A DNA stretch of 64,000 bases from Theocolax elegans (GCA_026168455.1 CM047428.1:41710769-41774768), one strand, 5' to 3'; counted from the stretch's first letter, positions 1-12,335 are shown. Notes: generated from the sequence alone by a model not told the origin. Numbers and translations: made by a program.

Positions 1-436
1 TGACGTTCAGGATTTTTTCAAAAGTTCATTGGTTTGTTTATAAAAAATGATAAAAAATGACCATTTTCTAAGCACGACATCCCCTTAAAACAACGTAATT
101 AAAACATTCACTACAATACATATAAAAGTCTATAAAACAGCAGTATTAAAAACGGAAACACCATTAAATTATCATTAGTATTTAATTAAACAATCAAATA
201 AGCCAAATTTTGCGGAATTTCAAGTACACTTACGGACAAAACATTCTATTTAATATTTTGAGGTTACGCTTAATCTATTGAAAATGCGAACGCAATAGAA
301 AAATCTATTTATTATCTAGTAATTATCTAGTTCTGAGATTATCAAACAGAAAATGAATAATAGTAAAATACTGATATTATGATTAGTATATTACAGTATA
401 TTACGTGACATAAATCCATTTGCAAGTGCTTATAAA

Positions 437-1036
437 ATGATGCATGAAATTGAACACGAAGAACATGAACGTTCAATAAGATTAGATCGTCCAATTCAAG
501 AAATTAAAATGTATTTAACTAGAGATAAAGCATTAAAAAACAAATCGCAAATAGCAGTATGTAATGAAGTTGCTATCGTCTATGTTGGAGAAAATGGAGA
601 ACCACCTTCTAACAGAGATATATGTATTTTTCAAAAAGGAAAAAAACCTCAATCAATTGCAATTATAAACAAAGACATTGACCCAATGGTGTATCCATTA
701 ATATTTTCTTTGGGTGATTCAGGTTGGGAACCATGTATGAAAAGTTTATCAGATGAAAAAAAATATAATAATATATCTGCCTTGCAATATTATTCATATA
801 GGTTTAGTATTCGAAAAGAATTTAATCCATATTTAAATCTCAAAAGTTTATCAAACCAGTTTATCCTAAACTCATGGTCTAAAGTTGAAAATACTCGTCT
901 GTATTTTATTAGAAAAGATCAGCATAAATTACGAACTGATCGATATAAAGGTTTAATGGATCAACTTAACAATAAAAATAATAATAAACATGTTTCTATT
1001 GGTAAAATGGTTATACTATACCGTCTAGTTATATAA
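437..1036 (+). pseudogene. Helitron Rep, N-terminal part, copy A (frameshifted)
   Basis: The 199-codon frame encodes the N-terminal part of a Helitron-like Rep (Helitron_like_N type), the HUH endonuclease region of Helitron rolling-circle transposases. Visible hallmarks are the MMHEIEHEEHERSIR start, the YVGENGEPPSNRDI segment and YPLIFSLGDSGWE, which matches the family's YxLLFPxGxxGW block. Family similarity continues in frame upstream of this ATG (an NPFASAYK segment just before it), so the true protein began further 5'. The frame is lost after GKMVIL near 1018: the following family-like SSYISSPRAMKQN is in another frame, and a TGA sits near 1066 before the next block. This is a dead fragment. 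The same lesions occur in copies E, F and F'. Confidence 0.85.
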
Positions 1037-1083
1037 GTAGTCCTAGAGCGATGAAACAGAACTTTTGAGATGCAACAACCATA

Positions 1084-1929
1084 ATGCAAAATAATGGAAA
1101 ACCAGACATTTTTCTGACAATGACGTGCAATCCTAAATGGAACGAGATTACAGAAAATTTATTAGAATATGAAAATACGCTTGACAGACCAGATCTGATA
1201 GTGCGTGTATTTGACCTAAAAGTAAAGGTATTAATGGAGGAATTATTGAAACACGAAATTCTTGGTCAAGTTAATTCTTACATTTATGTTATAGAATTTC
1301 AAAAACGAGGACTGCCCCACATTCATATGTTATTATGGTTAACTGAACTAAACAAAATTCGAAATACAGATCAAATTGATAATATCGTATGTGCAGAAAT
1401 TCCTGATAAAAATAAATTTCCGAGACTATATGAATTAGTAAAACAAAATATGATTCATGGTCCTTGTGGAATTCGGAATAAAAATAGTGTATGTATGGAT
1501 GGAAGTAAAATATATTGTACAAAACATTATCCAAAATGTTTTAGTACTAAAACACAAACATCTCCTAATGGTTATCCAATTTATCGTAGACGAAATAACG
1601 AAATAAAAATAACATACTCCAACAATAAAATCGCGGATAACAGTTTTGTTGTTCCATATAATCCATATCTACTTCGAAAACTTGAATGTCACATTAACGT
1701 AGAAATATGTAATATAATAAAATCTATAAAATATTTATTTAAATATCTTCCCTGTCAAAAATATACAGCTGTAAAAATAACTGGAAATACAGGTGTAAAT
1801 CCATGTAATAATACAGCTGTATTGGAGTGGATTTGCCTGGATTTATTAACTGGATTTACAGGTGTAAATCCATGTAATATTAAATGGATTTACAGGTGTA
1901 AATCATGTAATATTAAATGGATTTTTTAA
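1084..1929 (+). pseudogene. Helitron HUH Rep core, copy A, ending in inserted T sequence
   Basis: Residues 1-222 of this 281-codon frame are Helitron Rep. They contain LTMTCNPKWNEI, the HUH motif RGLPHIHMLLWL (H79 and H81), a cysteine/histidine segment (HGPCG to YCTKHYPKCF, about 125-153) and the paired tyrosines in SIKYLFKY (Y217 and Y221). HUH plus paired Tyr is the catalytic set that nicks and joins single-stranded DNA in Helitrons. After residue 222 the protein stops looking like Rep and becomes translated T-module sequence (from base 1752). The C-terminal Rep end and the whole Pif1-like helicase are therefore missing here and everywhere in the window. This could not transpose on its own. 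Confidence 0.88.
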
Positions 1930-3072
1930 TTTTACAAATGTTTTTTTATTTCGATTAACATACAACCCTGGTGGAAATACGAACAATTTTTTACCGATAA
2001 AATAGGAATTTTTTATACTGTACTACCAATATTCTAGGTATAAAAAATATCTATTTTATTCCTATATGTGTAACGTTTTTTGGTCCCTAAATATAACATT
2101 AAATATGGTCTATTGGGACTCGGCATTTTCTACCTATAAAGTAGTTATAAGTTTGATCTTATATTTTTCAGGCTTATAAATTACTTAAACGTTATTACGT
2201 TATAGTCAGAAACAATATTTTATTAATATACAATAGTTTACCTATCTCATAAATTGAGCAATCAGGATTTTTAAAGCATTTTTAAAGAATACAAAAATAA
2301 TGCAGAAATTAAAAAGTATTTATATATACATAACTCAAAAAAAATTTGAAAAGAATTTCTCTTTCGAAACCTTATTATTATTTTTAATTAACTTATATTT
2401 ATTTTTATATTGTTTTAGTTTATATATTTACACTAATTACATATATTTGACGCAGAAAAACGCTGAAAAAATTTTTGCCCTAACCGGGAATCGAACCCCG
2501 CAACGCACGCACCAAACGCAAACGCTCTATCCACTAAGCTAACGCAACGCTTACATATGCAAATGTTTGGAACTTGTATATACAGATCATCCATGTATTA
2601 ATATCTTAATAATTGTTATTTATTCTTTGATCTATATATATATATATAAGATGTTAGGCAGTAATTAACTAATTATAATAGTGATGGTCTTAACGATATC
2701 TACCAAAGAGATATCTTCTTCATTTTTTCTATATTATTATAATTTCTTAAAAGCATATGAATACTTTTATAATACTTATTTATACCGTAAAACATAATAT
2801 ATTATTTTGCTACTATATGTAAAAGGGCATTCTTCTAAAATAAATTTATTTAAAATAAATAAATAAATAATACTAATTTTTAAATTCAAACTATTTATTT
2901 AAAAATAATATAGAAAGTTTCTAGGTATTTAATAGTTCTATTTTTAAGCTATTGTTTATACCTAGTTTCTACCTATTAAAAATAGTGTTTGTATATATAA
3001 GAAAAAATTTTAACAATTTATTTAAGTTAATAATTATACATTAAATGTATATTGACAATACATATTTTAATT
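1752..3072 (+). mobile_element. T module inserted in the Rep frame, 3'-truncated copy A
   Basis: T begins CTGTCAAAAATATACAGCTG directly after the Rep tyrosine block. It opens with about 170 bp of short sub-repeats of the type ACAGGTGTAAATCCATG. A nested element beginning CCCTGGTGGAAAT starts at 1966 and contains a tRNA-like sequence at 2476-2548. In this copy T is cut at about 3072, where unit-tail sequence resumes. Longer T copies start at 12385, 19372 and 22977 and occur inverted up to 19372 and 29279. It has no coding capacity that I recognise. Confidence 0.75.
2476..2548 (-). pseudogene. tRNA-like sequence, copy 1
   Basis: Read on the minus strand this is a 73-nt tRNA-like sequence with an A box (TAGCTTAGTGG), a 4-bp D stem, a loop that would place GGT as anticodon (Thr-like), and a B box (GGTTCGATTCC). 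The T stem has 4 of 5 pairs. The acceptor stem pairs poorly (three mismatches), so a functional tRNA is unlikely. A T-run follows a few bases downstream and could end Pol III transcription. It is best read as a tRNA-derived Pol III promoter region embedded in a mobile element. Confidence 0.7.
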
Positions 3073-3077
3073 TTTTG

Positions 3078-3735
3078 TTTCATTAATATCTAAACAAAGT
3101 TCTAAAATAATGTCACTTTTTGCAGACAATGTATTTTAACAATGTCTATCAAAATATTTTAATTGATATTTAATTAATGCTATATTAGACAATTAATTAT
3201 TTTAAAATTTGTATATTTTTAATATTTGTTTATTTCTTAAGTAATGATATGTTAAAATGTTGCTTGATGTAATAATGTATACTTGAAAAATATTATTATT
3301 TTATAATTCGTTTGCCTAATAAGTCGACCTTAAATTGATTTTTAAAAATAAAAAAACCTATTTAAGTATCAAACACTTCAGAAAAAACTATATTCGTTGT
3401 ATATTATTACATTATTATTTAAATTACTCTCATTTATATTAAGTATATCGCCTTCTGTATTAGTGAGTGTCATTGACGATTTCAAAAATTTTATTTTAAG
3501 AAAATATTGCATTAAAATTCTGAAAAAATTCATACGGATAGCTTAAAAAAAAGCGCCTGACGTTTTGATTTTTTAAGAAAAAATAATATTTTCAATAATA
3601 ATTGAATAAACAATTTTTGGTCGGTAATTAGAAGTCAAAAAAAGCATAATTTTTCAACACAAACATCATAATGAAATTATCGATATAAAAATCTGGAAAA
3701 ATGTGGGTACATTGTTGAAAACATGCCTAAGGGCC
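3078..3735. repeat. Array unit tail (copy in unit A)
   Basis: This AT-rich tail is shared by every array unit. It runs from TTTCATTAATATCTAAAC through two GCCTGACGTT boxes to the next unit start. It holds no convincing gene. The same tail lies at about 6020-6673, 8957-9616, 10260-10639 and inverted at about 31030-31700. Confidence 0.8.
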
Positions 3736-4170
3736 TGACGTTCAGGATTTTTTCAAAAGTTCATTGGTTTGTTTATAAAAAATGATAAAAAATGACCATT
3801 TTCTAAGCACGACATCCCCTTAAAACAACGTAATTAAAACATTCACTACAATACATATAAAAGTCTATAAAACAGCAGTATTAAAAACGGAAACACCATT
3901 AAATTATCATTAGTATTTAATTAAACAATCAATAAGCCAAATTTTGCGGAATTTCAAGTACACTTACGGACAAAACATTCTATTTAATATTTTGAGGTTA
4001 CGCTTAATCTATTGAAAATGCGAACGCAATAGAAAAATCTATTTATTATCTAGTAATTATCTAGTTCTGAGATTATCAAACAGAAAATGAATAATAGTAA
4101 AATACTGATATTATGATTAGTATATTACAGTATATTACGTGACATAAATCCATTTGCAAGTGCTTATAAA

Positions 4171-4687
4171 ATGATGCATGAAATTGAACACGAAGAACAT
4201 GAACGTTCAATAAGATTAGATCGTCCAATTCAAGAAATTAAAATGTATTTAACTAGAGATAAAGCATTAAAAAACAAATCGCAAATAGCAGTATGTAATG
4301 AAGTTGCTATCGTCTATGTTGGAGAAAATGGAGAACCACCTTCTAACAGAGATATATGTATTTTTCAAAAAGGAAAAAAACCTCAATCAATTGCAATTAT
4401 AAACAAAGACATTGACCCAATGGTGTATCCATTAATATTTTCTTTGGGTGATTCAGGTTGGGAACCATGTATGAAAAGTTTATCAGATGAAAAAAAATAT
4501 AATAATATCTGCCTTGCAATATTATTCATATAGGTTTAGTATTCGAAAAGAATTTAATCCATATTTAAATCTCAAAAGTTTATCAAACCAGTTTATCCTA
4601 AACTCATGGTCTAAAGTTGAAAATACTCGTCTGTATTTTATTAGAAAAGATCAGCATAAATTACGAATGATCGATATAAAGGTTTAA
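4171..4687 (+). pseudogene. Helitron Rep N-terminal fragment, copy B
   Basis: This has the same start and N-terminal sequence as copy A. A 2-bp loss in the ATATAT run near 4505 shifts the frame (the first frame ends at 4533, the second runs 4487-4687). The sequence then leaves Rep homology near 4711, where the S part begins. One extra base is missing near 4667 relative to copy C. No HUH motif or tyrosine block remains. It is a relic carried in the array unit. Confidence 0.82.
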
Positions 4688-5872
4688 TGGATCAACTTAA
4701 CAATAAAATAATAATAATCTTTCACTACACGTCACTTAACTGTCACTGACTGTTATTTGACTGGTCAAATTCGCCATCGACATACTCCTCTCCAGTGAAA
4801 AAACGAAATCCTACGGTACAGATGACCACCGCAGCGACCAGTCATTGAATCTTTAAAACGTTGAATTTGTTGGTTGCTTGACTCTCTGGTATATTGAGGT
4901 TAGGTTAGGCTACTTTATGGACCCTTAAGCTCAAAAATAATGGAACAACGTAGTATATTGCTACGTAATTATTTCTACGTACAATTGAAACACAAAAATA
5001 ACGTAGGAGTCAAAGTAGGAGCAGACCCCACTTACCAAGAGAGAGAGAGAGAAAGATTGATTGATAACTATATTTATTTGAGCCAAAGTTGATACAACCG
5101 GATGGCTCTAATAAAAAAATAGAACATATATCTTTCTTATTATAATTAAAATTTTTCTTCAAAAGTGTCCGGCGTCGACATTCACTATTGGGCATCCTTC
5201 TATTATGTTTTATATATATGTATTTGTATAAGGGTAAGTGTGTTACGGTGAAGAGGTCAGGATGAGGGTGATTTTCCTGTAGACGACGTCCGGATGACCT
5301 GGAGGACACCCTGACGACCTGGACATCGTCTTCAGGAAGTGACAGTATTTTTTGCAAATATAAGCGGACTAGCATGCAGACTTTCCTGTGGATGATGTCC
5401 GGCCGACCTGGAGAAGGACAATACTTTCTGTAAATTCAAGTAGATAATAATAAAATGTCATCCAAGCCGTCGTTGACTATGATTAATTAATAATTAATTT
5501 AATTAAGTTAATAAGTAAATTAATAATAATGGAGAATTTCAGAAAACGTACATTCGAAATAATTTTTAATTTTTTATTTAAATTATTTGTACAAAAAATA
5601 GTTTGTGATAAATTAAAAAAAACAGTTTTCATTAATTGTAAATTTTAACGTATTTAAGTAGTGCAAAAATCTAACGAATCTAACCAAGAAAAATCTAACC
5701 ATGTCGTAGTTAATACTTTCAATACGGGCAATGTATTAGGAATTTTCACCTTATTCGTAAATTAAAATAACTTGTTTAAATATATAAATATTTCAAATAT
5801 ATAGTAACGTACCCTCCTGGAATGAGAATCTCAGAACTAGATAATTAATAGATTAAGCGCAACCTCAAAATA

Positions 5873-6067
5873 TTAAATAGAATGTTTTGTCCGTAAGTGT
5901 ACTTGAAATTCCGCAAAATTTGGCTCATTTGATTGTTTAATTAAAGCTATTAATAATATAGTATGGCATCTTGTATATTCGTTATTATAGGTAATAATTA
6001 TTTTGTAATTTTTTGTTTCATTAATATCTAAACAAAGTTCTAAAATAATGTCACTTTTTGCAGACAA
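5873..6067 (-). pseudogene. 64-codon frame in unit tail, copy B
   Basis: This short frame (start MSAKSDIILE, end HLRTKHSI) recurs intact in units B, C and the inverted unit. Its last about 20 codons are also present, in opposite orientation, at the start of each H part. The distal edge of the 63-bp satellite matches its 5' half. I do not recognise a family. It may be a fragment of the Helitron's original upstream coding region, and I doubt that it is expressed. Confidence 0.35.
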
Positions 6068-7107
6068 TGTATTTTAACAATGTCTATCAAAATATTTTAA
6101 TTGATATTTAATTAATGCTATATTAGACAATTAATTATTTTAAAATTTGTATATTTTTAATATTTGTTTATTTCTTAAGTAATGATATGTTAAAATGTTG
6201 CTTGATGTAATAATGTATACTTGAAAAATATTATTATTTTATAATTCGTTTGCCTAATAAGTCGACCTTAAATTGATTTTTAAAAATAAAAAAACCTATT
6301 TAAGTATCAAACACTTCAGAAAAAACTATATTCGTTGTATATTATTACATTATTATTTAAATTACTCTCATTTATATTAAGTATATCGCCTTCTGTATTA
6401 GTGAGTGTCATTGACGATTTCAAAAATTTTATTTTAAGAAAATATTGCATTAAAATTCTGAAAAAATTCATACGGATAGCTTAAAAAAAAGCGCCTGACG
6501 TTTTGATTTTTTAAGAAAAAATAATATTTTCAATAATAATTGAATAAACAATTTTTGGTCGGTAATTAGAAGTCAAAAAAAGCATAATTTTTCAACACAA
6601 ACATCATAATGAAATTATCGATATAAAAATCTGGAAAAATGTGGGTACATTGTTGAAAACATGCCTAAGGGCCTGACGTTCAGGATTTTTTCAAAAGTTC
6701 ATTGGTTTGTTTATAAAAAATGATAAAAAATGACCATTTTCTAAGCACGACATCCCCTTAAAACAACGTAATTAAAACATTCACTACAATACATATAAAA
6801 GTCTATAAAACAGCAGTATTAAAAACGGAAACACCATTAAATTATCATTAGTATTTAATTAAACAATCAATAAGCCAAATTTTGCGGAATTTCAAGTACA
6901 CTTACGGACAAAACATTCTATTTAATATTTTGAGGTTACGCTTAATCTATTGAAAATGCGAACGCAATAGAAAAATCTATTTATTATCTATAATTATCTA
7001 GTTCTGAGATTATCAAACAGAAAATGAATAATAGTAAAATACTGATATTATGATTAGTATATTACAGTATATTACGTGACATAAATCCATTTGCAAGTGC
7101 TTATAAA

Positions 7108-7687
7108 ATGATGCATGAAATTGAACACGAAGAACATGAACGTTCAATAAGATTAGATCGTCCAATTCAAGAAATTAAAATGTATTTAACTAGAGATAAA
7201 GCATTAAAAAACAAATCGCAAATAGCAGTATGTAATGAAGTTGCTATCGTCTATGTTGGAGAAAATGGAGAACCACCTTCTAACAGAGATATATGTATTT
7301 TTCAAAAAGGAAAAAAACCTCAATCAATTGCAATTATAAACAAAGACATTGACCCAATGGTGTATCCATTAATATTTTCTTTGGGTGATTCAGGTTGGGA
7401 ACCATGTATGAAAAGTTTATCAGATGAAAAAAAATATAATAATATCTGCCTTGCAATATTATTCATATAGGTTTAGTATTCGAAAAGAATTTAATCCATA
7501 TTTAAATCTCAAAAGTTTATCAAACCAGTTTATCCTAAACTCATGGTCTAAAGTTGAAAATACTCGTCTGTATTTTATTAGAAAAGATCAGCATAAATTA
7601 CGAACTGATCGATATAAAGGTTTAATGGATCAACTTAACAATAAAATAATAATAATCTTTCACTACACGTCACTTAACTGTCACTGA
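7108..7687 (+). pseudogene. Helitron Rep N-terminal fragment, copy C
   Basis: This is Rep N-terminal sequence with the same 2-bp deletion as copy B near 7441 (frames 7108-7470 and 7424-7687). Unlike B it keeps the base near 7605. It runs into unrelated S sequence near 7650 and is not functional. Confidence 0.82.
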
Positions 7688-8813
7688 CTGTTATTTGACT
7701 GGTCAAATTCGCCATCGACATACTCCTCTCCAGTGAAAAAACGAAATCCTACGGTACAGATGACCACCGCAGCGACCAGTCATTGAATCTTTAAAACGTT
7801 GAATTTGTTGGTTGCTTGACTCTCTTGGTATATTGAGGTTAGGTTAGGCTACTTTATGGACCCTTAAGCTCAAAAATAATGGAACAACGTAGTATATTGC
7901 TACGTAATTATTTCTACGTACAATTGAAACACAAAAATAACGTAGGAGTCAAAGTAGGAGCAGACCCCACTTACCAAGAGAGAGAGAGAGAAAGATTGAT
8001 TGATAACTATATTTATTTGAGCCAAAGTTGATACAACCGGATGGCTCTAATAAAATAAAATAGAACATATATCTTTCTTATTATAATTAAAATTTTTCTT
8101 CAAAAGTGTCCGGCGTCGACATTCACTATTGGGCATCCTTCTATTATGTTTTATATATATGTATTTGTATAAGGGTAAGTGTGTTACGGTGAAGAGGTCA
8201 GGATGAGGGTGATTTTCCTGTAGACGACGTCCGGATGACCTGGAGGACACCCTGACGACCTGGACATCGTCTTCAGGAAGTGACAGTATTTTTTGCAAAT
8301 ATAAGCGGACTAGCATGCAGACTTTCCTGTGGATGATGTCCGGCCGACCTGGAGAAGGACAATACTTTCTGTAAATTCAAGTAGATAATAATAAAATGTC
8401 ATCCAAGCCGTCGTTGACTATGATTAATTAATAATTAATTTAATTAAGTTAATAAGTAAATTAATAATAATGGAGAATTTCAGAAAACGTACATTCGAAA
8501 TAATTTTTAATTTTTTATTTAAATTATTTGTACAAAAAATAGTTTGTGATAAATTAAAAAAAACAGTTTTCATTAATTGTAAATTTTAACGTATTTAAGT
8601 AGTGCAAAAATCTAACGAATCTAACCAAGAAAAATCTAACCATGTCGTAGTTAATACTTTCAATACGGGCAATGTATTAGGAATTTTCACCTTATTCGTA
8701 AATTAAAATAACTTGTTTAAATATATAAATATTTCAAATATATAGTAACGTACCCTCCTGGAATGAGAATCTCAGAACTAGATAATTAATAGATTAAGCG
8801 CAACCTCAAAATA

Positions 8814-9008
8814 TTAAATAGAATGTTTTGTCCGTAAGTGTACTTGAAATTCCGCAAAATTTGGCTCATTTGATTGTTTAATTAAAGCTATTAATAATAT
8901 AGTATGGCATCTTGTATATTCGTTATTATAGGTAATAATTATTTTGTAATTTTTTGTTTCATTAATATCTAAACAAAGTTCTAAAATAATGTCACTTTTT
9001 GCAGACAA
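8814..9008 (-). pseudogene. 64-codon frame in unit tail, copy C
   Basis: The encoded residues are identical to those of the frame in unit B. Its conservation reflects recent duplication of the unit rather than demonstrated selection. Confidence 0.35.
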
Positions 9009-9616
9009 TGTATTTTAACAATGTCTATCAAAATATTTTAATTGATATTTAATTAATGCTATATTAGACAATTAATTATTTTAAAATTTGTATATTTTTA
9101 ATATTTGTTTATTTCTTAAGTAATGATATGTTAAAATGTTGCTTGATGTAATAATGTATACTTGAAAAATATTATTATTTTATAATTCGTTTGCCTAATA
9201 AGTCGACCTTAAATTGATTTTTAAAAATAAAAAAACCTATTTAAGTATCAAACACTTCAGAAAAAACTATATTCGTTGTATATATTATTACATTATTATT
9301 TAAATTACTCTCATTTATATTAAGTATATCGCCTTCTGTATTAGTGAGTGTCATTGACGATTTCAAAAATTTTATTTTAAGAAAATATTGCATTAAAATT
9401 CTGAAAAAATTCATACGGATAGCTTAAAAAAAAGCGCCTGACGTTTTGATTTTTTAAGAAAAAATAATATTTTCAATAATAATTGAATAAACAATTTTTG
9501 GTCGGTAATTAGAAGTCAAAAAAAGCATAATTTTTCAACACAAACATCATAATGAAATTATCGATATAAAAATCTGGAAAAATGTGGGTACATTGTTGAA
9601 AACATGCCTAAGGGCC

Positions 9617-10639
9617 TGACGTTCAGGATTTTTTCAAAAGTTCATTGGTTTGTTTATAAAAAATGATAAAAAATGACCATTTTCTAAGCACGACATCCCC
9701 TTAAAACAACGTAATTAAAACATTCACTACAATACATATAAAAGTCTATAAAACAGCAGTATTAAAAACGGAAACACCATTAAATTATCATTAGTATTTA
9801 ATTAAACAATCAATAAGCCAAATTTTGCGGAATTTCAAGTACACTTACGGACAAAACATTCTATTTAATATTTTGAGGTTACGCTTAATCTATTGAAAAT
9901 GCGAACGCAATAGAAAAATCTATTTATTATCTATAATTATCTAGTTCTGAGATTATCAAACAGAAAATGAATAATAGTAAAATACTGATATTATGATTAG
10001 TATATTACAGTATATTACGTGACATAAATCCATTTGCAAGTGCTTATAAAATGATGCATGAAATTGAACACGAAGAACATGAACGTTCAATAAGATTAGA
10101 TCGTCCAATTCAAGAAATTAAAATGTATTTAACTAGAGATAAAGCATTAAAAAACAAATCGCAAATAGCAGTATGTAATGAAGTTGCTATCGTCTATGTT
10201 GGAGAAAATGGAGAACCACCTTCTAACAGAGATATGTATTTTTCAAAAAGGAAAAAAACCTATTTAAGTATCAAACACTTCAGAAAAAACTATATTCGTT
10301 GTATATATTATTACATTATTATTTAAATTACTCTCATTTATATTAAGTATATCGCCTTCTGTATTAGTGAGTGTCATTGACGATTTCAAAAATTTTATTT
10401 TAAGAAAATATTGCATTAAAATTCTGAAAAAATTCATACGGATAGCTTAAAACAAAAGCGCCTGACGTTTTGATTTTTTAAGAAAAAATAATATTTTCAA
10501 TAATAATTGAATAAACAATTTTTGGTCGTAATTAGAAGTCAAAAAAAGCATAAATTTTCAACACAAACATCATAATGAAATTATCGATATAAAAATCTGG
10601 AAAAATGTGGGTACATGGTTGACAACATGCCTAAGGGCC
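9617..10639. repeat. Array unit D, internally deleted
   Basis: This unit starts like the others but jumps from the Rep frame to the unit tail at about 10250-10261, losing about 1.9 kb. The join lies in a shared AAAAAAACCT, which precedes TCAATC in the Rep frame and ATTTAAG in the tail. That is a microhomology-type deletion. Confidence 0.85.
10051..10326 (+). pseudogene. Helitron Rep N-terminus fused to unit tail, copy D
   Basis: About the first 60 codons are Rep. A 2-bp loss in the ATATAT run near 10234 and then the unit-D deletion replace the rest with non-coding tail sequence. The frame that remains open is an accident of the deletion. Confidence 0.75.
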
Positions 10640-11072
10640 TGACCGTTCAGGATTTTTCAAAGTTCATTGGTTTGTTTATAAAAAATGATAAAAAATGACC
10701 ATTTTCTAAGCACGACATCCCCTTAAAACAACGTAATTAAAACATTCACTACAATACATATAAAAGTCTATAAAACAGCAGTATTAAAAACGGAAAACAC
10801 CATTAAATTATCATTAGTATTTAATTAAACAATCAAATAAGGCCAAATTTTGCGGAATTTCAAGTACACTTACGGACAAAACATTCTATTTATATTTTGA
10901 GGTTACGCTTAATCTATTGAAAATGCGAACGCAATAGAAAATCTATTATTATCTAGTAATTATCTAGTTCTGAGATTATCAACAGAAAATGAATAATAGT
11001 AAAATACTGATATTATGATTAGTATATTACAGTATATTACGTGACATAAATCCATTTGCAAGTGCTTATAAA

Positions 11073-11671
11073 ATGATGCATGAATTGAACACGAAGAACA
11101 TGAACGTTCAATAAGATTAGATCGTCCAATTCAAGAAATTAAAATGTATTTAACTAGAGATAAAGCATTAAAAAACAAATCGCAAATAGCAGTATGTAAT
11201 GAAGTTGCTATCGTCTATGTTGGAGAAAATGGAGAACCACCTTCTAACAGAGATATATGTATTTTTCAAAAAGGAAAAAAACCTCAATCAATTGCAATTA
11301 TAAACAAAGACATTGACCCAATGGTGTATCCATTAATATTTTCTTTGGGTGATTCAGGTTGGGAACCATGTATGAAAAGTTTATCAGATGAAAAAAAATA
11401 TAATAATATATCTGCCTTGCAATATTATTCATATAGGTTTAGTATTCGAAAAGAATTTAATCCATATTTAAATCTCAAAAGTTTATCAAACCAGTTTATC
11501 CTAAACTCATGGTCTAAAGTTGAAAATACTCGTCTGTATTTTATTAGAAAAGATCAGCATAAATTACGAACTGATCGATATAAAGGTTTAATGGATCAAC
11601 TTAACAATAAAAATAATAATAAACATGTTTCTATTGGTAAAATGGTTATACTATACCGTCTAGTTATATAA
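11073..11671 (+). pseudogene. Helitron Rep N-terminal part, copy E
   Basis: The sequence is equivalent to copy A, but a lost A near 11084 breaks the frame right after the start. The clean open frame therefore begins only at 11144. It also carries the shared frameshift after GKMVIL and the shared TGA near 11703. Confidence 0.82.
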
Positions 11672-11718
11672 GTAGTCCTAGAGCGATGAAACAGAACTTT
11701 TGAGATGCAACAACCATA

Positions 11719-12335
11719 ATGCAAAATAATGGAAAACCAGACATTTTTCTGACAATGACGTGCAATCCTAAATGGAACGAGATTACAGAAAATTTATTAG
11801 AATATGAAAATACGCTTGACAGACCAGATCTGATAGTGCGTGTATTTGACCTAAAAGTAAAGGTATTAATGGAGGAATTATTGAAACACGAAATTCTTGG
11901 TCAAGTTAATTCTTACATTTATGTTATAGAATTTCAAAAACGAGGACTGCCCCACATTCATATGTTATTATGGTTAACTGAACTAAACAAAATTCGAAAT
12001 ACAGATCAAATTGATAATATCGTATGTGCAGAAATTCCTGATAAAAATAAATTTCGAGACTATATGAATTAGTAAAACAAAATATGATTCATGGTCCTTG
12101 TGGAATTCGGAATAAAAATAGTGTATGTATGGATGGAAGTAAAATATATTGTACAAAACATTATCCAAAATGTTTTAGTACTAAAACACAAACATCTCCT
12201 AATGGTTATCCAATTTATCGTAGACGAAATAACGAAATAAAAATAACATACTCCAACAATAAATCGCGGATAACAGTTTTGTTGTTCCATATAATCCATA
12301 TCTACTTCGAAAACTTGAATGTCACATTAACGTAG
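11719..12335 (+). pseudogene. Helitron HUH Rep core, copy E
   Basis: This copy contains LTMTCNPKWNEI and the HUH motif HIHMLLW. A missing C near 12055 splits it (frame 1 ends at 12072; the rest is readable from 12084), and another single-base loss near 12263 breaks it again. The T module follows at 12385. Confidence 0.82.

Larger units (their letters stand above)
1..3735. repeat. Array unit A, interrupted by the T module
   Basis: This is the first copy of the Helitron-derived array unit and is cut by the window edge. It consists of the H part (5' Rep region, 1-1751), a T module inserted into the Rep frame (1752 to about 3072) and a unit tail (about 3078-3735). The H start is identical to the starts at 3736, 6674, 9617, 10640 and 21229 and to the inverted start near 31027. 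The T-to-tail junction lies in a shared TAATTTTTTG, which occurs in both parent sequences, so the join has about 10 bp of microhomology. Bases 190-345 are repeated in inverted orientation in the tails of units B and C. Confidence 0.85.
3736..6673. repeat. Tandem array unit B (2938 bp)
   Basis: This is a direct tandem copy of the 2.94-kb unit: H part (3736 to about 4711), S part (about 4712-5830) and tail. The S part starts CTTTCACTACACGTCACTT and includes a GAGAGAGA tract near 5040, a TTAGGTTAGG pair near 4900 and two diverged copies of a TTTCCTGTAGACGACGTCC-type segment (5271 and 5383). Bases 5828-5943 are an inverted, somewhat shortened copy of 3919-4075. The copy is nearly identical to unit C. 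Confidence 0.88.
6674..9616. repeat. Tandem array unit C (2943 bp)
   Basis: This is a direct tandem neighbour of unit B with the same H, S and tail layout. Differences from B are single bases and short indels (for example AAATAAAATAG against AAAAAAATAG near 8050, and an extra TA near 9280). B and C share the 2-bp deletion in the Rep frame that A, E and F lack, so they are each other's closest copies. Confidence 0.88.

Noticed and set aside
2300..2542. 80-codon frame overlapping the tRNA-like sequence (also at 18587 and 23524)
   Set aside because: It is a translation of AT-rich DNA plus the tRNA-like block, present in each T copy only because the copies are identical.
4890..4912. Telomeric (TTAGG) repeat
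   Set aside because: Only two units are present, repeated once per array unit. This is too short for telomeric sequence, though it fits an insect background.
5010..5375. 121-codon minus-strand frame in the S part (and its 89-codon version at 8047)
   Set aside because: Composition and lack of motifs suggest chance. The two versions differ by a frameshift at the 5100/8050 A-run, and the sequence carries internal direct repeats.
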